Shown here piece by piece: positions 10,012 through 20,890 of a stretch of DNA of 64,000 nucleotides. The stretch spans positions 72,001 to 136,000 of the forward strand of contig PUDQ02000143.1 in assembly GCA_002964805.2 (NCBI GenBank), read 5' to 3'. Below the pieces are notes generated by a model, which did no database searches, was not told the origin of the DNA, and saw nothing but the letters and a program-made list of their open reading frames with translations. Numbering within the stretch: the stretch's first letter is position 1; every line of letters starts with the position of its first letter. The stretch is from Trametes villosa (lineage: Eukaryota > Basidiomycota > Agaricomycetes > Polyporales > Polyporaceae). Position numbers and translations under genes: made by a program.

Positions 10012-12018
10012 ATGGCCGCAAGAGCGCGCAACGTCCGCAACATCCCGCTCGAACTGCTATCCAACATCTTCTTCATCCTCCGCGAGTCCATCGACAAGGA
10101 GGGGCCCGTGTACTATCACCACGGCTTCTTCGCAGAATGGGTCCGCGCGACGTGGGTGTGCCGCCGCTGGCGAGAGGCTGCCCTACAGAGGCGCATGTTG
10201 TGGACCAGGTTCTCCGTGCGAAATCCCATGAGCCCCGAGGCCATGCGCACTTTCCTCGATCGCGCACCCGGCAACGCGCGGCTTCACATCAATGTCTGGA
10301 GTGACCCTTGGGCATGACCGAAGAAGAACGCCCGCAAGGACGCCTTTGATCTGCTCCGCCCTTGGGCCGACTCGGAACGCATCGAGGTGCTCGTCGTTTG
10401 CTACTACGCCAGGGAGCAGTTAGCGGAGGTCAATCGTTTCCTGCTCGTGCTGGGACCTGCGCTGCGCACCATAGGGCTGGAAACGAACGGGATCCTGGCT
10501 CTGGACGACGAGCCGTGGACCCTGGAGGTCCCCAACGGGCTGCCGAACTTGCACACGCTGTACCTCGAACACGCTATCCTTCTCGACCACCCTACTCTTC
10601 CGTGGATCACGCACCTGCAAATACACGAGACGCACCGCGAGCTACCGCCGAGCGTGCCCGCTTTCTTGGCTGCCTTCCCAAACGTGGAGGTGCTCGACCT
10701 GGTCGGCGCGCTCGACGACGCGCTGAAGCGGCTCGCACCAACGTCGTTCCCCGTCGCGCACCTCCCGAACCTGTGGCTCCTGAGGATGTCGCACGACCCG
10801 GCGGCGGCGGCTCGTCTCGTGCTCGGGATCGTGCGCCTGCCCCCGTCCGCCTCGTTCGAGCTGGACGTGACGGACGACGACTCGAGGAAGTCGCGCCGCC
10901 TCATCTGGCGCGACGGCTGGCTGGGGAGCCACCTCCTCCCGGATCGTCTGGAGAACCTCCCAGTCCTGCTGGACATGCACCCCCTGACCGTGCGCGCGGC
11001 ATGCGACCCGTCTCACGGGGATACCACCCTGCCGGGCGAAGCGGTCTTCAACCTCTACGGGCGCGTGGGGCCGAAAGGCGGCGACGAGCCGCACTGGTCG
11101 GTCAACGTCTGCAACCCGTACGAGGCGGCGCGCATCCGCGCCCGCCGGACGTACTGCGAGCGATTCTTCCGCGGCCTGTCGCTCGTCGTGCAGCCGGCTC
11201 TTCTGGTGAGGCTGGAGCTGTACCTGGGGAGGTTGGTGCCCGTCCGCCGGGAGAGGATGTGGCACGACCTCTTCGACCGGTTCCACACGCTGCGCGAGCT
11301 GGGTCTCGGGGGGTGGGAGTGCATCGAGGCTGCGACGTGCGCGTTGGCAGGGGATGCTGCGTTGTTGCCCGAGCTAGATGCGCTACTGCTGTGCATCAAT
11401 GGCCTGCCGACCGATGCTGAAGCTGGTGCGGCGATGGTGCGATGGCTGGCTGCACGTCGCACGGCGGGCACTAGCCTAGCGCGTCTGGTGGTGTTTGTCG
11501 GGAAAGACGTCTCTCCAGCCACGATGGCGGTTGTGAGGAACCTGGCCGCACGAGTGCACATCGAAGAGCCAGGACTCGAGATTCAGGTGATCGTACAGGA
11601 GATGTGCACGACCTGCGAGCGGCCCGAGCTGCCTGTCGGCGAGGGCGGAGACACCCCGGGCTCGGGCACCGGAGGGAATGACCGGCGTTGGGACGACTCT
11701 GATAGCGAGGGGAGCGCATCGTCGGCAACGCAGTTGACTTCCGGTGGCGAGCCTGACTCGGAGATGGAAGACGGGTCCGGGGATGAGGATGGCTGGGGTG
11801 GTGAGGTGGGTGGCGAGGTGGATGAGTGGGAGGACGGCGGCGTGAGATTGGGCGAGAGCGGTGCGGAAGAGGAGGAGCCTGAGGAAGACGGCGAGCTGGA
11901 AGAGGGAGAGACTGAGCTCATGGACGACGAGGATGCGGTGGCGGGTGAGAGCTCTGAGGACGAAACACGAGGCCTGAGGAATCGGGGTGATTTCCTGTGG
12001 ATGCGCGTGGAAGTGTGA
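10012..12018 (+). pseudogene. F-box protein, paralogue 4, with one premature TGA
   Basis: The frame starts with the F-box (NIPLELLSNIFFIL, then TWVCRRWREAALQRR and LWTRF) and stops at TGA 10315-10317 after 101 residues. The same frame then continues without another stop to 12018, carrying the usual paralogue blocks (LPNLHTLYLEHA, LVRLELYLGRLVPV, LGLGGWECIEAATCALA) and an acidic tail. No plausible intron removes the TGA, because the GT-AG options would be under 50 nt and out of phase. The codon is flanked by CpG-rich sequence and would be CGA (Arg) before a single C-to-T change. It may be a pseudogene, a strain-specific null allele, a sequencing error or a read-through case. Without the stop it would be 668 residues. 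It is the only plus-strand member of the cluster. Confidence 0.75.
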
Positions 12019-12896
12019 ACAGCTGTACAATGTGACTGCGCCAACAACGTACGGACCTGAATGTACGAATCTGTCCCGCTTTGTCGATACACCGGACTTG
12101 AGGACTCGCCGCGACTGTGGAACCGTGGAACGGTACATTCCTGCCTTGCCTTGCCCAACTGTCCGGCTCGGGATCAGTCAGTGTCACGGCGCGTAAGAGG
12201 ACATACCTACAGCCGACAGGGCCCACCCCAACCCGCACCCACACACGCCCCGCAGGCCCAGAGCCCCGCGTACGGCATCCTCAGCGAGATCTGTGTACTC
12301 CGTCCCCATTCCCGCGTCCACTGCTACCCCCAATGTCAGTGTCAGTCACATAGGCTCTAGCGCGGGCGATCCCCCGCCCCGGGGCCCCCACCGCCGCTGG
12401 GTTCCTCGCGCGGTAGGCGACGATCGCGCCCGGCGCCGTAAGCGCAGGCGGGGACTCGAGGCGCGAGGCACCGTTCTTGGAGGCGTGCATGTGCACAGAG
12501 GAGTGCCGCCGGCATGGACCCCGGGGTGTGGGCTGGTGTGGGAGGGCGCGCGGGCGACTGGGAATCCCGAGGAGGGTTTTTGGGTAGACTGAGCACCGGG
12601 GGGCCTCGATCGCCCTCCGTTCGCTCGCGGAGCTGCCGCGCAGATCTCGCGCGTTGTCAATGTCCTAGAGCGCACGTCGGAGCTCCATTTGGCTGAAGAC
12701 AGGGCGGGCGGTGCCGAAGTGCACACGCGAGGGCGTCGCTTGGGACTCGGGACGGGGGCACGACGCACGCGCGAAGAGGGGTATGGAACACTAGTGATGT
12801 ATTCGATCGGGGATAGGGATACAACGCTAACTTCTTCTCTTCTTCCTTTTGCTACACCGGATACAGACGTCCGCATATTACATCGCATCTATGAGA
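12019..12896. other. GC-rich intergenic region
   Basis: This lies between F-box 4 and the aldolase 3' end, which converge. Long frames exist on both strands only because GC is high. I found no exon set with consistent splice sites or protein character. Confidence 0.45.
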
Positions 12897-14407
12897 TTAC
12901 AGGCGGTCTGCGGGGGCGAGTTAGCGGGAAGGCGCGAGGGGGATGTGTGGGAAGCGACGCACTGATGTTGCCGAGATCGGTGCAGGCCTCCTTGACGCGC
13001 GCGACGAGGGTCTTCTCACCCTCGCGCACCCAGACACGCGGGTCGTAGTACTGTGATGGGGGCGTGAGCGAGCGCACACAATGTGGCGTTGAAGTGAACG
13101 TACCTTCTTGTTCGGCTTGTCGGCGCCCTCGGGGTTGCCGACCTGGGACTGGAGGTAGCCGGACTTGTTCTGGACAAAGTCGCGGATGCCGGTGAGGTAC
13201 GCCCACTGGGTGTCGGTGTCGACGTTCATCTTGACGACGCCGTTCTGGACGGCGGTCTTGATCTCGTCCTTGGTGGAGCCGGAGCCGCCGTGGAAGACGA
13301 GGAAGAGGGGCTTCTGAGTCTTGCCGCCGAGCTTCTGCTCGGCGTAGAGCTGGTGCTTGTTGAGGAGCTCGGGGTGGAGGCGGACGTTGCCGGGCTTGTA
13401 GACGCCGTGGACGTTGCCGAAGGCGGCGGCGATGGAGAAGTTGGGGGAGATGGCGGCGAGGGCGGCGTAGACGTCGAAGATGTCCTCGGGCTGGGTGTAG
13501 AGGCGGGAGTTGTCGACGTCGGTGTTGTCCACGCCGTCCTCCTCGCCGCCGGTGATGCCGATCTCCATCTCGAGCCAGAGGCCGAGGGGGGCCATGCGCT
13601 TGAAGTACTTTACGCAGGTGGCGATGTTCTCCTCCTTGGACTCTTCGGAGAGGTCGAGCATGTGGGAGGAGAAGAGGGGCTCCTGGTGCTCCTTGAAGTA
13701 GGCCTCGTCGGCTTCGAGCATGCCATCGAACCAGGGGAGGAGCTTCTTGGCGCAGTGGTCCGAGTGGAGGACGACGGGGCTAAAGCGGAAGGTGTGAGCG
13801 GAAGCATGTGATTAGGCGACGGAAGGGACATACACGCCGTAGGCTTTTGCGACGGTGCGGACGTGGTGAGCAGCGGCGATGGCGCCGGTGATGGATGCCT
13901 GCTGCTTGTCGTTTGCGAGACCCTTGCCTGCGAAGAAGGCAGAGCCGCCCTGGGAGACCTGGATGATGATGGGCGCCTTGTTATCCCTGTAACAGCATAA
14001 GGATAGGGACGATCGGGAGAGAAATGTAAATCAAGGACGTACCGAGCGGCCTCGAGGACAGAGTTGGCTACGGAAGAGGAGGTGACATTCTGGGACGAGG
14101 AGATGAGTACGGCGTGATTAGAATGGAAGAGAGGAGAGGAGACGTACGATGGCCTGCGGATGGGGCGATCGAGGATTACTATGAGCGCGCCATCGGGATG
14201 GGTGCAGCACTTACGGGGATCGCAAACTGGATGGGGGGTCAGCTTAGGATGGGAGTGAATGGACGGGGGGACATGCCTGGTTCTCCTTTGCGTACTGGAA
14301 GAGCTTGCGGACGTTGTCTCCGGTAAGGACACCGGCCTGGGCAGGGTGAGTGCATGCCGCGATAGACAGCGCGGGCGACGTACGGGGACGATATCGAGGA
14401 CACCCAT
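12897..14407 (-). CDS. fba1: Fructose-bisphosphate aldolase, class II
   Basis: Cleaves fructose-1,6-bisphosphate to DHAP and glyceraldehyde-3-phosphate in cytosolic glycolysis. Nine exons: 14384-14407, 14277-14336, 14215-14226, 14148-14153, 14043-14089, 13834-13986, 13104-13779, 12963-13050 and 12897-12907. They sum to 1077 nt, or 358 residues, close to the 359 of yeast Fba1. Residues read MGVLDIVP, AGVLTGDNVRKLF, FAIP, AI, NVTSSS. The metal and catalytic region HSDHC is at residues 106-110, with FGNVHGVYKPG and FHGGSGS later, all class II hallmarks. The C-terminus is DLGNINRL. Exons 3 and 4 are only 12 and 6 nt but encode invariant residues. Intron 2 (14227-14276) starts with GC instead of GT and has a CTGAC branch point. 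The gene is divergent from the photoreceptor gene. Confidence 0.96.
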
Positions 14408-14918
14408 TGTATGTAGGTAGAGTAAGGTAGGCGGTGGTAGATGGCGGTGATGAGCAGAGAGGGGAGATGGAGAGAGGCGGAGGCGGCGGAGAGGCGTCTG
14501 GTATATATCGATGGGACGGCCTAATCGGGCAAGGGACTCCCGGCGGGGCTGGGCCAGACTGTGCGCCCTCGCCGCCGCCGCGTCCCCGCCCGGCTCGCAG
14601 GCTAGAATACGCCCATGCGCTGCAGCTGCTAGGCCCGCACTCGAGCGACCCGCCCCCTCTGTTTTTTCGTCCGGCCAGTGCTCGGTGTGTCGGCGGACGG
14701 AGAGCGGAGATGACGTCGCGCGCGCGGGAGGGGCGTCACGCGTCACAGGCGCGCGCTGTGCACGCTGCGCGATCTCTGGGCACGATCGGGCAGCGTGACG
14801 CAGCGAAGCGGGCGAAGCTGTGACCGGTGTGACTATGTGCGAACGGCGCGGAGGAGGGACGGGCGCTGATTGGGTGCCGTGTGATCGAGCAGGGACCTGC
14901 CGGATAAGGAAATGTCGA
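14408..14918. promoter_or_regulatory. Divergent promoter of fba1 and the LOV photoreceptor gene
   Basis: 511 bp separate the two start codons. On the minus strand a TATATAT run at 14502-14508 lies about 95 bp before the fba1 ATG. A pyrimidine-rich tract lies between it and the ATG, as in highly expressed fungal glycolytic genes. No defined light-response site was identified. Confidence 0.55.
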
Positions 14919-17900
14919 ATGACAGAAAGCCCGGCTCTCCCATCTCTCCCTCTCTCTCCTCCTCCTCCTCCGTCCACCAGCCCAGGCCCCGCCTCGCCGC
15001 CGCATACACCCAGCCAGGCGTCGGCACCCCCGCCTCCGATGCCCTTCTCCCGCTATCTCGGCGACGGCCAGGACAGCCACGACGACCAGGACGCCGTCGA
15101 TCACAACGTCACCTTTTCCACCCATGTCCAGTTCCAGCTCCCCAACCTCATCCTCAACACCCCCGCCGTCCCCCCCGGTGGAGGCGCAGAGGCCCTCCCC
15201 GCTGGCTTCTTCCCGCCAAACCCCTCTCTCTCCTGGTTCACCGCACCGGAGGGCTACTCAAATCCGTTGTACGTCTCTATCTCTCCCGCCCAGCTCCCTC
15301 TAACCCGCCTTCAAGCTCCCTCCAATCCGCCTCGGCAAACTACCACCACCCACCCCCGCTGACCGCCTCCTCTTCCTCCCCTCTCTCCGCCACCTCCGTT
15401 TCCTATCCCGGCGGGCATCCATATCCTCAGGATGCAAGTGCCCACGCCTACTCCGCCAACCCGGGCCACCTCCCCATCTCCATCCCCTCCGCCCTTGGCC
15501 TCCCGGTCTACTCTACCTCAGGTTTCGACCTCCTCTCCATCCTCGCACGGGTTGTCAACCGGCCCTATCCCAAGATCAATCTCGGTCCTGTAGACCTCTC
15601 CTGTTCTTTCGTCGTCACTGACACTCGTCGTTTCGACTCTCCCATCGGTATGTATTCTATCCGCCGGTAGGCGCCCCGCTCACCCCGCCACAGTCTACGC
15701 CTCCCCCACCTTCTTCAAGCTCACCGGCTACGACGAGCACGAGGTTATCGGTCGCAACTGCCGCTTCCTCCAAGCTCCGGGCGGCCACATCCAGCGCGGC
15801 CAGGATCGCGTTCACACAGCCCAGGACGCTGTCTCCCATCTCCGCAAAAACATCATTGCGGACAAGGAGTGCCAGGTCTCGATCATCAACTATCGCAAGG
15901 ATGGCTCCGCCTTCATCAACATGGTCTCTGTCATTCCCATCCGTGGCGGCGTCCTCAACCATCCCGACGAGGCAGACGACATCATCTTCCACGTCGGCTT
16001 CCAGGTCGATCTGTCCGAGCAGCCAAAGGCTATCCTCGGCAAACTCAAGGACGGCACCTATCTTGTAAACTACTCGGACAAGTCTCCCGCTCCTCCGCCC
16101 CCAGGTAACCGCGACTGGCGCACCTCTTCCATGACCATGCGCGGCATGTCCAAGGACCTCCGTGCCCTTCTGGCCAGCCCCGCCTTCATCGGCTCGTTCC
16201 AGCTCACCACCTCCACCCACGCTTCCACCGCTCTCGCCATCACCACGAACCCCTCGGAACCCATCGCCTTGGATCCATATGACGGTAACAAGCCCATCCA
16301 CATGATACTCCTCGACCGTTGTCCAGACTTCCTCCACGTCGTCTCCCTCAAGGGCGCTTTTCTCTACGCCGCCCCGGCCGTTCGCAGCGTGCTCGGCTAC
16401 GAGCCCGATGAGCTTGTCGGCCGGTCCCTGACAGAACTCTGCCACCCCGCCGACTGCGTGCCGCTCATGCGTGAACTTAAAGAGGCCTCGGCAACCCCGG
16501 GCCCCGGCCTGCCCCCCATCGGCGCTTCCGCCTCGTCTTCCTCATCGGCGGGGATGAACGGAACTGCCGACAGCCCTCCCCAGCCTCCTTCAGGCAATTC
16601 TCCTCGCCCGGTCGACCTGCTCTTCCGCATCCGCGCCAAACACGGCGGCTACGTGTGGATAGAGTGCCGCGGCAGGCTGCACATCGAGCCTGGCAAGGGC
16701 CGCAAGGCCATCATCCTCAGCGGCCGCCTCAGGCATCTGCCCTACCTCGGCTGGGGACCCATCTCGCGCGCAGGCGGGCTCGTCGCGCCCCTCTACAAAT
16801 CGTTGCCCCCGCCGATCTCGGCCACGCTCGACCCCCAAGCGGATGCAGACGACCGGCCGCCGGAGCGCGAGTTCTGGGGCATGCTGAGCACGAACGCGAC
16901 CTTCCTGTGCGTCGGCGCCGCAGTCCGGGACGTGCTCGGCTGGGGCGCGGGCGAAGTGATCGGGAAGCCGCTTGCGGACTTTGTGAGCGGGACGACCCCG
17001 CAGGAGGTGCGTGCGGCGGTCGACGTGGAGATGACGAAGGTGCTCGCGGACGCGGGCGGGAACGAGAGTGCCGGGCTCGCGTGCGAGGTGCACACGAAGG
17101 AGCGAGGGACCGTCTCCGCGCACGTCGTGCTGTACCGCTCCAGGCAGCCGCCTGCCCCCGCCGGGGACGACGCGGCGCGCGGGAACGGGAACGGGAACGG
17201 GAACGGCGGCGACACGACGGTGCAGGCCCCGGTGGTGTGCCAGGTGAAGCTCTGCGAACCCGGCGGGGGCCCGCCGGTGACGGCCCCGGTCGTGCACGCG
17301 CACGCGGACAGCGTGTTCGAGGAGACGGAGCTCGACCGCGGGAGCAGCTGGCAGTACGAGCTGCAGCAGCTCAAGTTCCGCAACCAGCGCCTCGTCGAGG
17401 AGGTCGTCGCCCTCGAGGCGGCGATCACGAAGAAAATACGAAGGAAGCAGAGCCTCGGCGCGATACACGCCTCTTCGTCCTCGTCCTCGTCGGCGGCAGG
17501 CGCGTCCGCGGCGGCCGTCGGGCTCGGGATCAGCGCGACGGCGCGCAATGCGGCGGCTGCGCGCATGTCGGCGACGTACCCGCACCCTGCGTCGGGCATG
17601 CAGCCGCAACAGTCCACCCAGGTCTCGCAGCCGCTCAACGTCCGCTTCGTGTCGGGCAACCACGGCGTGCCCCTTTCCGCCCGGCCGCATCACAGCCATC
17701 CATCTCAGCCGCCGCCGCCGCAGATGCAGACGGCGGTGCTCCCGCCGATGAGCCAGATGCCGCCGCCGTCGCCGTCGCTCGCGCCGGCGGCGTATGAGCC
17801 GTACGCGCCGCGCGTGCGCCACTCGCTCGACTCGGCGCTGCAGGGCTGGAGCCAGTACTCCTGCGAGCCGCCACCGCTACAAACACAGCCGGAGGGCGTG

Positions 17901-18038
17901 AGCGCAAGCAGCAGGAGCAGCACAGGGCTGACGAGCCGCGCGGGGAGCTTCAGCGTGCCCGCGAAGCGGACGTGGGACGCATCCGTGCGCGATCACGGTG
18001 GCGGCGGCGGAGGCGGCGGTGGTGGCGGCGGCGAGTAG
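14919..18038 (+). CDS. wc-1: White-Collar-1 type LOV/PAS blue-light receptor
   Basis: Three exons: 14919-15268, 15316-15647 and 15694-18038 (3027 nt, 1008 residues), with GT-AG introns and a CTAAC branch point in intron 1. The LOV domain begins near residue 228 (VYASPTFFKLTGY) and contains GRNCRFLQ. Its Cys near 250 is the residue that forms the flavin photo-adduct. A second PAS domain lies near 425-490 (LDRCPDFLHVVS, VLGYEPDELVGRSL) and a third near 615-680 (VLGWGAGEVIGKPL). A short coiled coil follows (about 766-813), ending in a basic KKIRRKQ likely to act in nuclear import. No GATA zinc finger is visible, as known for basidiomycete WC-1, where the finger is supplied by WC-2. The tail is Ser/Pro-rich and ends in poly-Gly. 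Alternative starts are 15039 (in frame) or 14912 (another frame). Confidence 0.92.
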
Positions 18039-18573
18039 GGGCGGGGTGTTCGGGCGGGAGCTTGGGATCCTCGCGCGTCGCGGGGTCCGTGTCCGTGTTG
18101 TCGTCGCATTGTTTGCTGTCCGTTCTGTCCATCTCGCTCTTCTGTACTCCTCTCCTCGCCCTCTGCAGTGAGGGTCGCGCGTATCTCGGGTACGGCCGCG
18201 CTGCACAACACGCGCGGCGCTCTTCCCTGTACATTACCGTATTTTCGTCGTCGCATCGCAGGTTACATACATACATCCATCCATTCACTCACTGGCGCGT
18301 TCATACCGGCCGCGGACTGCCGGGCGGTGGATCGCTCCGCACGCGTACTGTACTATTCAGCAATGGTCGTGACTATATTCATACAGGACCCACCCTGCTC
18401 TCTCGACGCGCGTACATGAATGACCGTATGGTGATATGTGGTGTGAATAGCTAGCTCGAACGCGGTGCCCCGGAGCCGTATGTAATACAATAGAAACGTT
18501 CTCTCTCCCGCGAGCGTCCGTACGTGGTATGTGTGCTCCTAGCGAGTCTCCCTTGCCGCCGAGCGCTAGATGC
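18039..18573. other. Convergent 3' intergenic region
   Basis: It lies between the convergent photoreceptor and kinase genes. It probably holds both 3' UTRs; I see no gene. Confidence 0.5.
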
Positions 18574-20489
18574 TCAGGGGAGTGGCTCGCGGCTGGAGGA
18601 GAGCCGGTTGAGGTGGATGTAGACGTCTGTGCCGAAGCCGTCCATGGAGATCAGGCGCAGGTCACCCCCGAAATACCTTGCGTACTGTTGCAAGACGGGG
18701 TTAGCGTACCGCCCGCACAGAGCAAGTGGTTGCGGACTTACGAGGCGCGAGAGCGGCAGTCCATAGCCGAAGCCGGCCATGGGCGCGCGGAAGTCCGAGT
18801 CGGCAAAGTCCTGGTCGATGTTCTGGCCCTCCATGGTGGTGTACATGTACGTCCAGATGAGGGGGATCGCGGAGCGCGCGATGCCGCCGCCCTCGTCGGA
18901 GATCTTGATCGTGATGTCCTCCTTGCCCTCGACGACGACGACGCGGATCGGCGGGAACGCGTCCGCCTCGGGCCCGAAGCGCTCGACGACGGCGCGCAGC
19001 GAGTTCTTGAGCAGCTCGAAGCAGATGTGCGAGAGGTGCCCGGGCACGTAGGCGAAGTGCAGGTCTGCCGGGCAGATCAGCTGCACCGGGGGCCCTTTGA
19101 ACATCGAGTAGTGCTCTTCGCACACGAATCTAAACGCGCGCGCGCGCACACACACACATAAAAAAGAGTGAGTGGGGCGATTCGGAGTTTTCGGCGGACG
19201 GAGCGTGGGCGGGTGACGTACCGCGCGTTCTCGATGGCTTCTTGCACGATATCATGCACGCTCTGGGTGGGCGGTGAGCATGGTCACGCGGACGGGCGAG
19301 CGCGGCCAGAAGGGGCGAGTACTCACGGCGCGCGTGCAGATGATGCCGACATAGTCCGGGTGGGGCTGCAGCGTGTTGAGCGCGATGTCTGCGTACACTG
19401 CGGGTGAGGATCACATCACGGCCACGGCGGCGCGCAAAGGGGCGCAAAGGGGAGGGGAGGGGACGCACGCTGGCCGATGAGGAAGCGGATGCCGATGCGG
19501 GACATGTAGAAGCGGTCGAGCCAGTGCTGGACGTCAAGGTTGATGTTGCGCGCGTTGCGGGAGCGCTTCCACTCGAGCACGCCCTGCGCGACGGTGGTCA
19601 CCGTCGGGTCGTGCCGCTTCTTGATCGACTCGAGCGTCTTGGTGAAGCCGCGGTTGTACTCGCGCACCTCGGGCGGCCACTCCTTGACGTGCGACATGTT
19701 CGCGTAGTATCTGCAACGTGCGCAGCAGCGCGAAGGGAGGAGCGGGAAACGGGGTGAGCGATACGCGCGATCGGGGCGCGCGGCGGCGGGAGCCAAGCAC
19801 TCACCGACGCTCCATGGGAATGCGCATCTTCTGGCCGTTGCCGCTCCCGTTGCCGTTCGCGCTTTTCCCGTTCTTGGGCGTGGAGACGATGCCAAGGCCG
19901 GTCTGGGGCGTGCCATAGTCGTCGGAGTAGTACTGGTAGTGGAGGGAGGGGTTGGGGAAGGACTCGGGGAGCGCTACGGGGTCTGCGGGGGGCGCGAGGA
20001 GGGCGGCGCGAATGTCGGCGGGGAGGCGGATGGGCGGGAAGTTGATGAGTTCCTGGGGTGGGGCGAGTCAGTGTGATGCAGCGCGGGTGCAGGCAGCAGG
20101 GGTGGGTGCGGCGGCGCGTACCTCGAAGGACTGGGCGTACCAGTTCTTGACCTTGTTGATGGAGGGCATGTCGCTGAGGTTGTGGGGGAGCTGGTCGAGC
20201 TCCTTTACTCTGTGCGCGAGCCGTACGGGGAGCTCCTCTGCGCGCGGGAGTCAGAACGGGCGCGTGGGGGCGCAGGTGTGGCACACGCTCACCGAGGAGG
20301 AACTGGCTGCCTCTGAGCAGAGTGCCCTGGCTGGGGTTCTGTCCGAAGAGGACCATCTGCTGGAGAGAGACTGTGCGGGGTGGATGAGCGCGATGCGGGG
20401 TAGGAGGGCGTGCGGGACGTGCCTCCGGTCTGGGGAAAGGACGCATAGTGGTGTATGCGCTCCCAGAGACTTGAAGTGATGCGGAACAT
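18574..20489 (-). CDS. Pyruvate dehydrogenase kinase, mitochondrial (PDK/BCKDK family)
   Basis: Phosphorylates and inactivates the E1 subunit of the mitochondrial pyruvate dehydrogenase complex. Nine exons (20423-20489, 20293-20370, 20237-20122, 20052-19805, 19710-19469, 19397-19327, 19262-19222, 19129-18742, 18684-18574) sum to 1362 nt, 453 residues. Family signatures occur in order: HHYASFPQTGVSLQQM, EELPVRLAHRVKEL, the N-box ELLKNSLRAVVE, the G1 box DEGGGI, the G2 box GFGYGLPLSRL and YARYFGGDLRLISM. A Gly/Asn-rich spacer before MERRYYAN is typical of fungal members. Intron 1 (20371-20422) starts with GC (GCACGT), and the family-invariant TGV across the junction fixes this. The last intron is in frame, 57 nt, and would add 19 residues if retained. 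Branched-chain ketoacid dehydrogenase kinase is a less likely alternative. Confidence 0.94.
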
Positions 20490-20890
20490 GGCGTTCTTGA
20501 CGTGCGTGTCGTGGTCGGCGGTGGCTGGCGCTGTGAGGGAGCTGGCATGGACAGGGAGGAGGAGGAAGAGGGAGAGAGGAATGCGGGGTCAGACGAGTCG
20601 AGGCGAGAGCGAGAGCGGGGTAGCTCTCCGGCCACTTTCCGAGCCCACAGGCGCCCAGCGCGCGCTTGTCGCCCCCGCCTTTAATTCCGTTTGCACGTGA
20701 ATTCTGAAATCATCCGCCTCCCATTCGCATTCCCCGCCTGCCCCTCCTCCTGGCCACCACCACCACACCGGCGCAGGAGAAGGGGCGTACATAGAGCTAC
20801 AACAGCGTACAACGGTGTCATTCCGGGTATCGTCCATCCGAGCGCGGATCGCCTCGCAGCCCTCCTCGCCCGCTCTAGCCCCCCTCGCCC
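20490..20890. other. Intergenic region upstream of the PDK gene
   Basis: 401 bp between tandem minus-strand genes. It holds the kinase promoter and the 3' UTR of the dehydrogenase. No gene seen. Confidence 0.5.

Noticed and set aside
10362..11420. 352-codon plus-strand frame
   Set aside because: Shadow of F-box 4 in a GC-rich region; Arg/Ala/Pro-rich with no motifs.
12019..12896. A gene between F-box 4 and aldolase
   Set aside because: Long frames on both strands are explained by high GC; no splice-consistent model or motif.
13610..14977. 455-codon minus-strand frame across the aldolase
   Set aside because: Reads through several clear introns and exons in the wrong frame; low-complexity composition.
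16590..17822. 410-codon minus-strand frame
   Set aside because: Antisense shadow of the photoreceptor's GC-rich exon 3, Arg-rich without domains.
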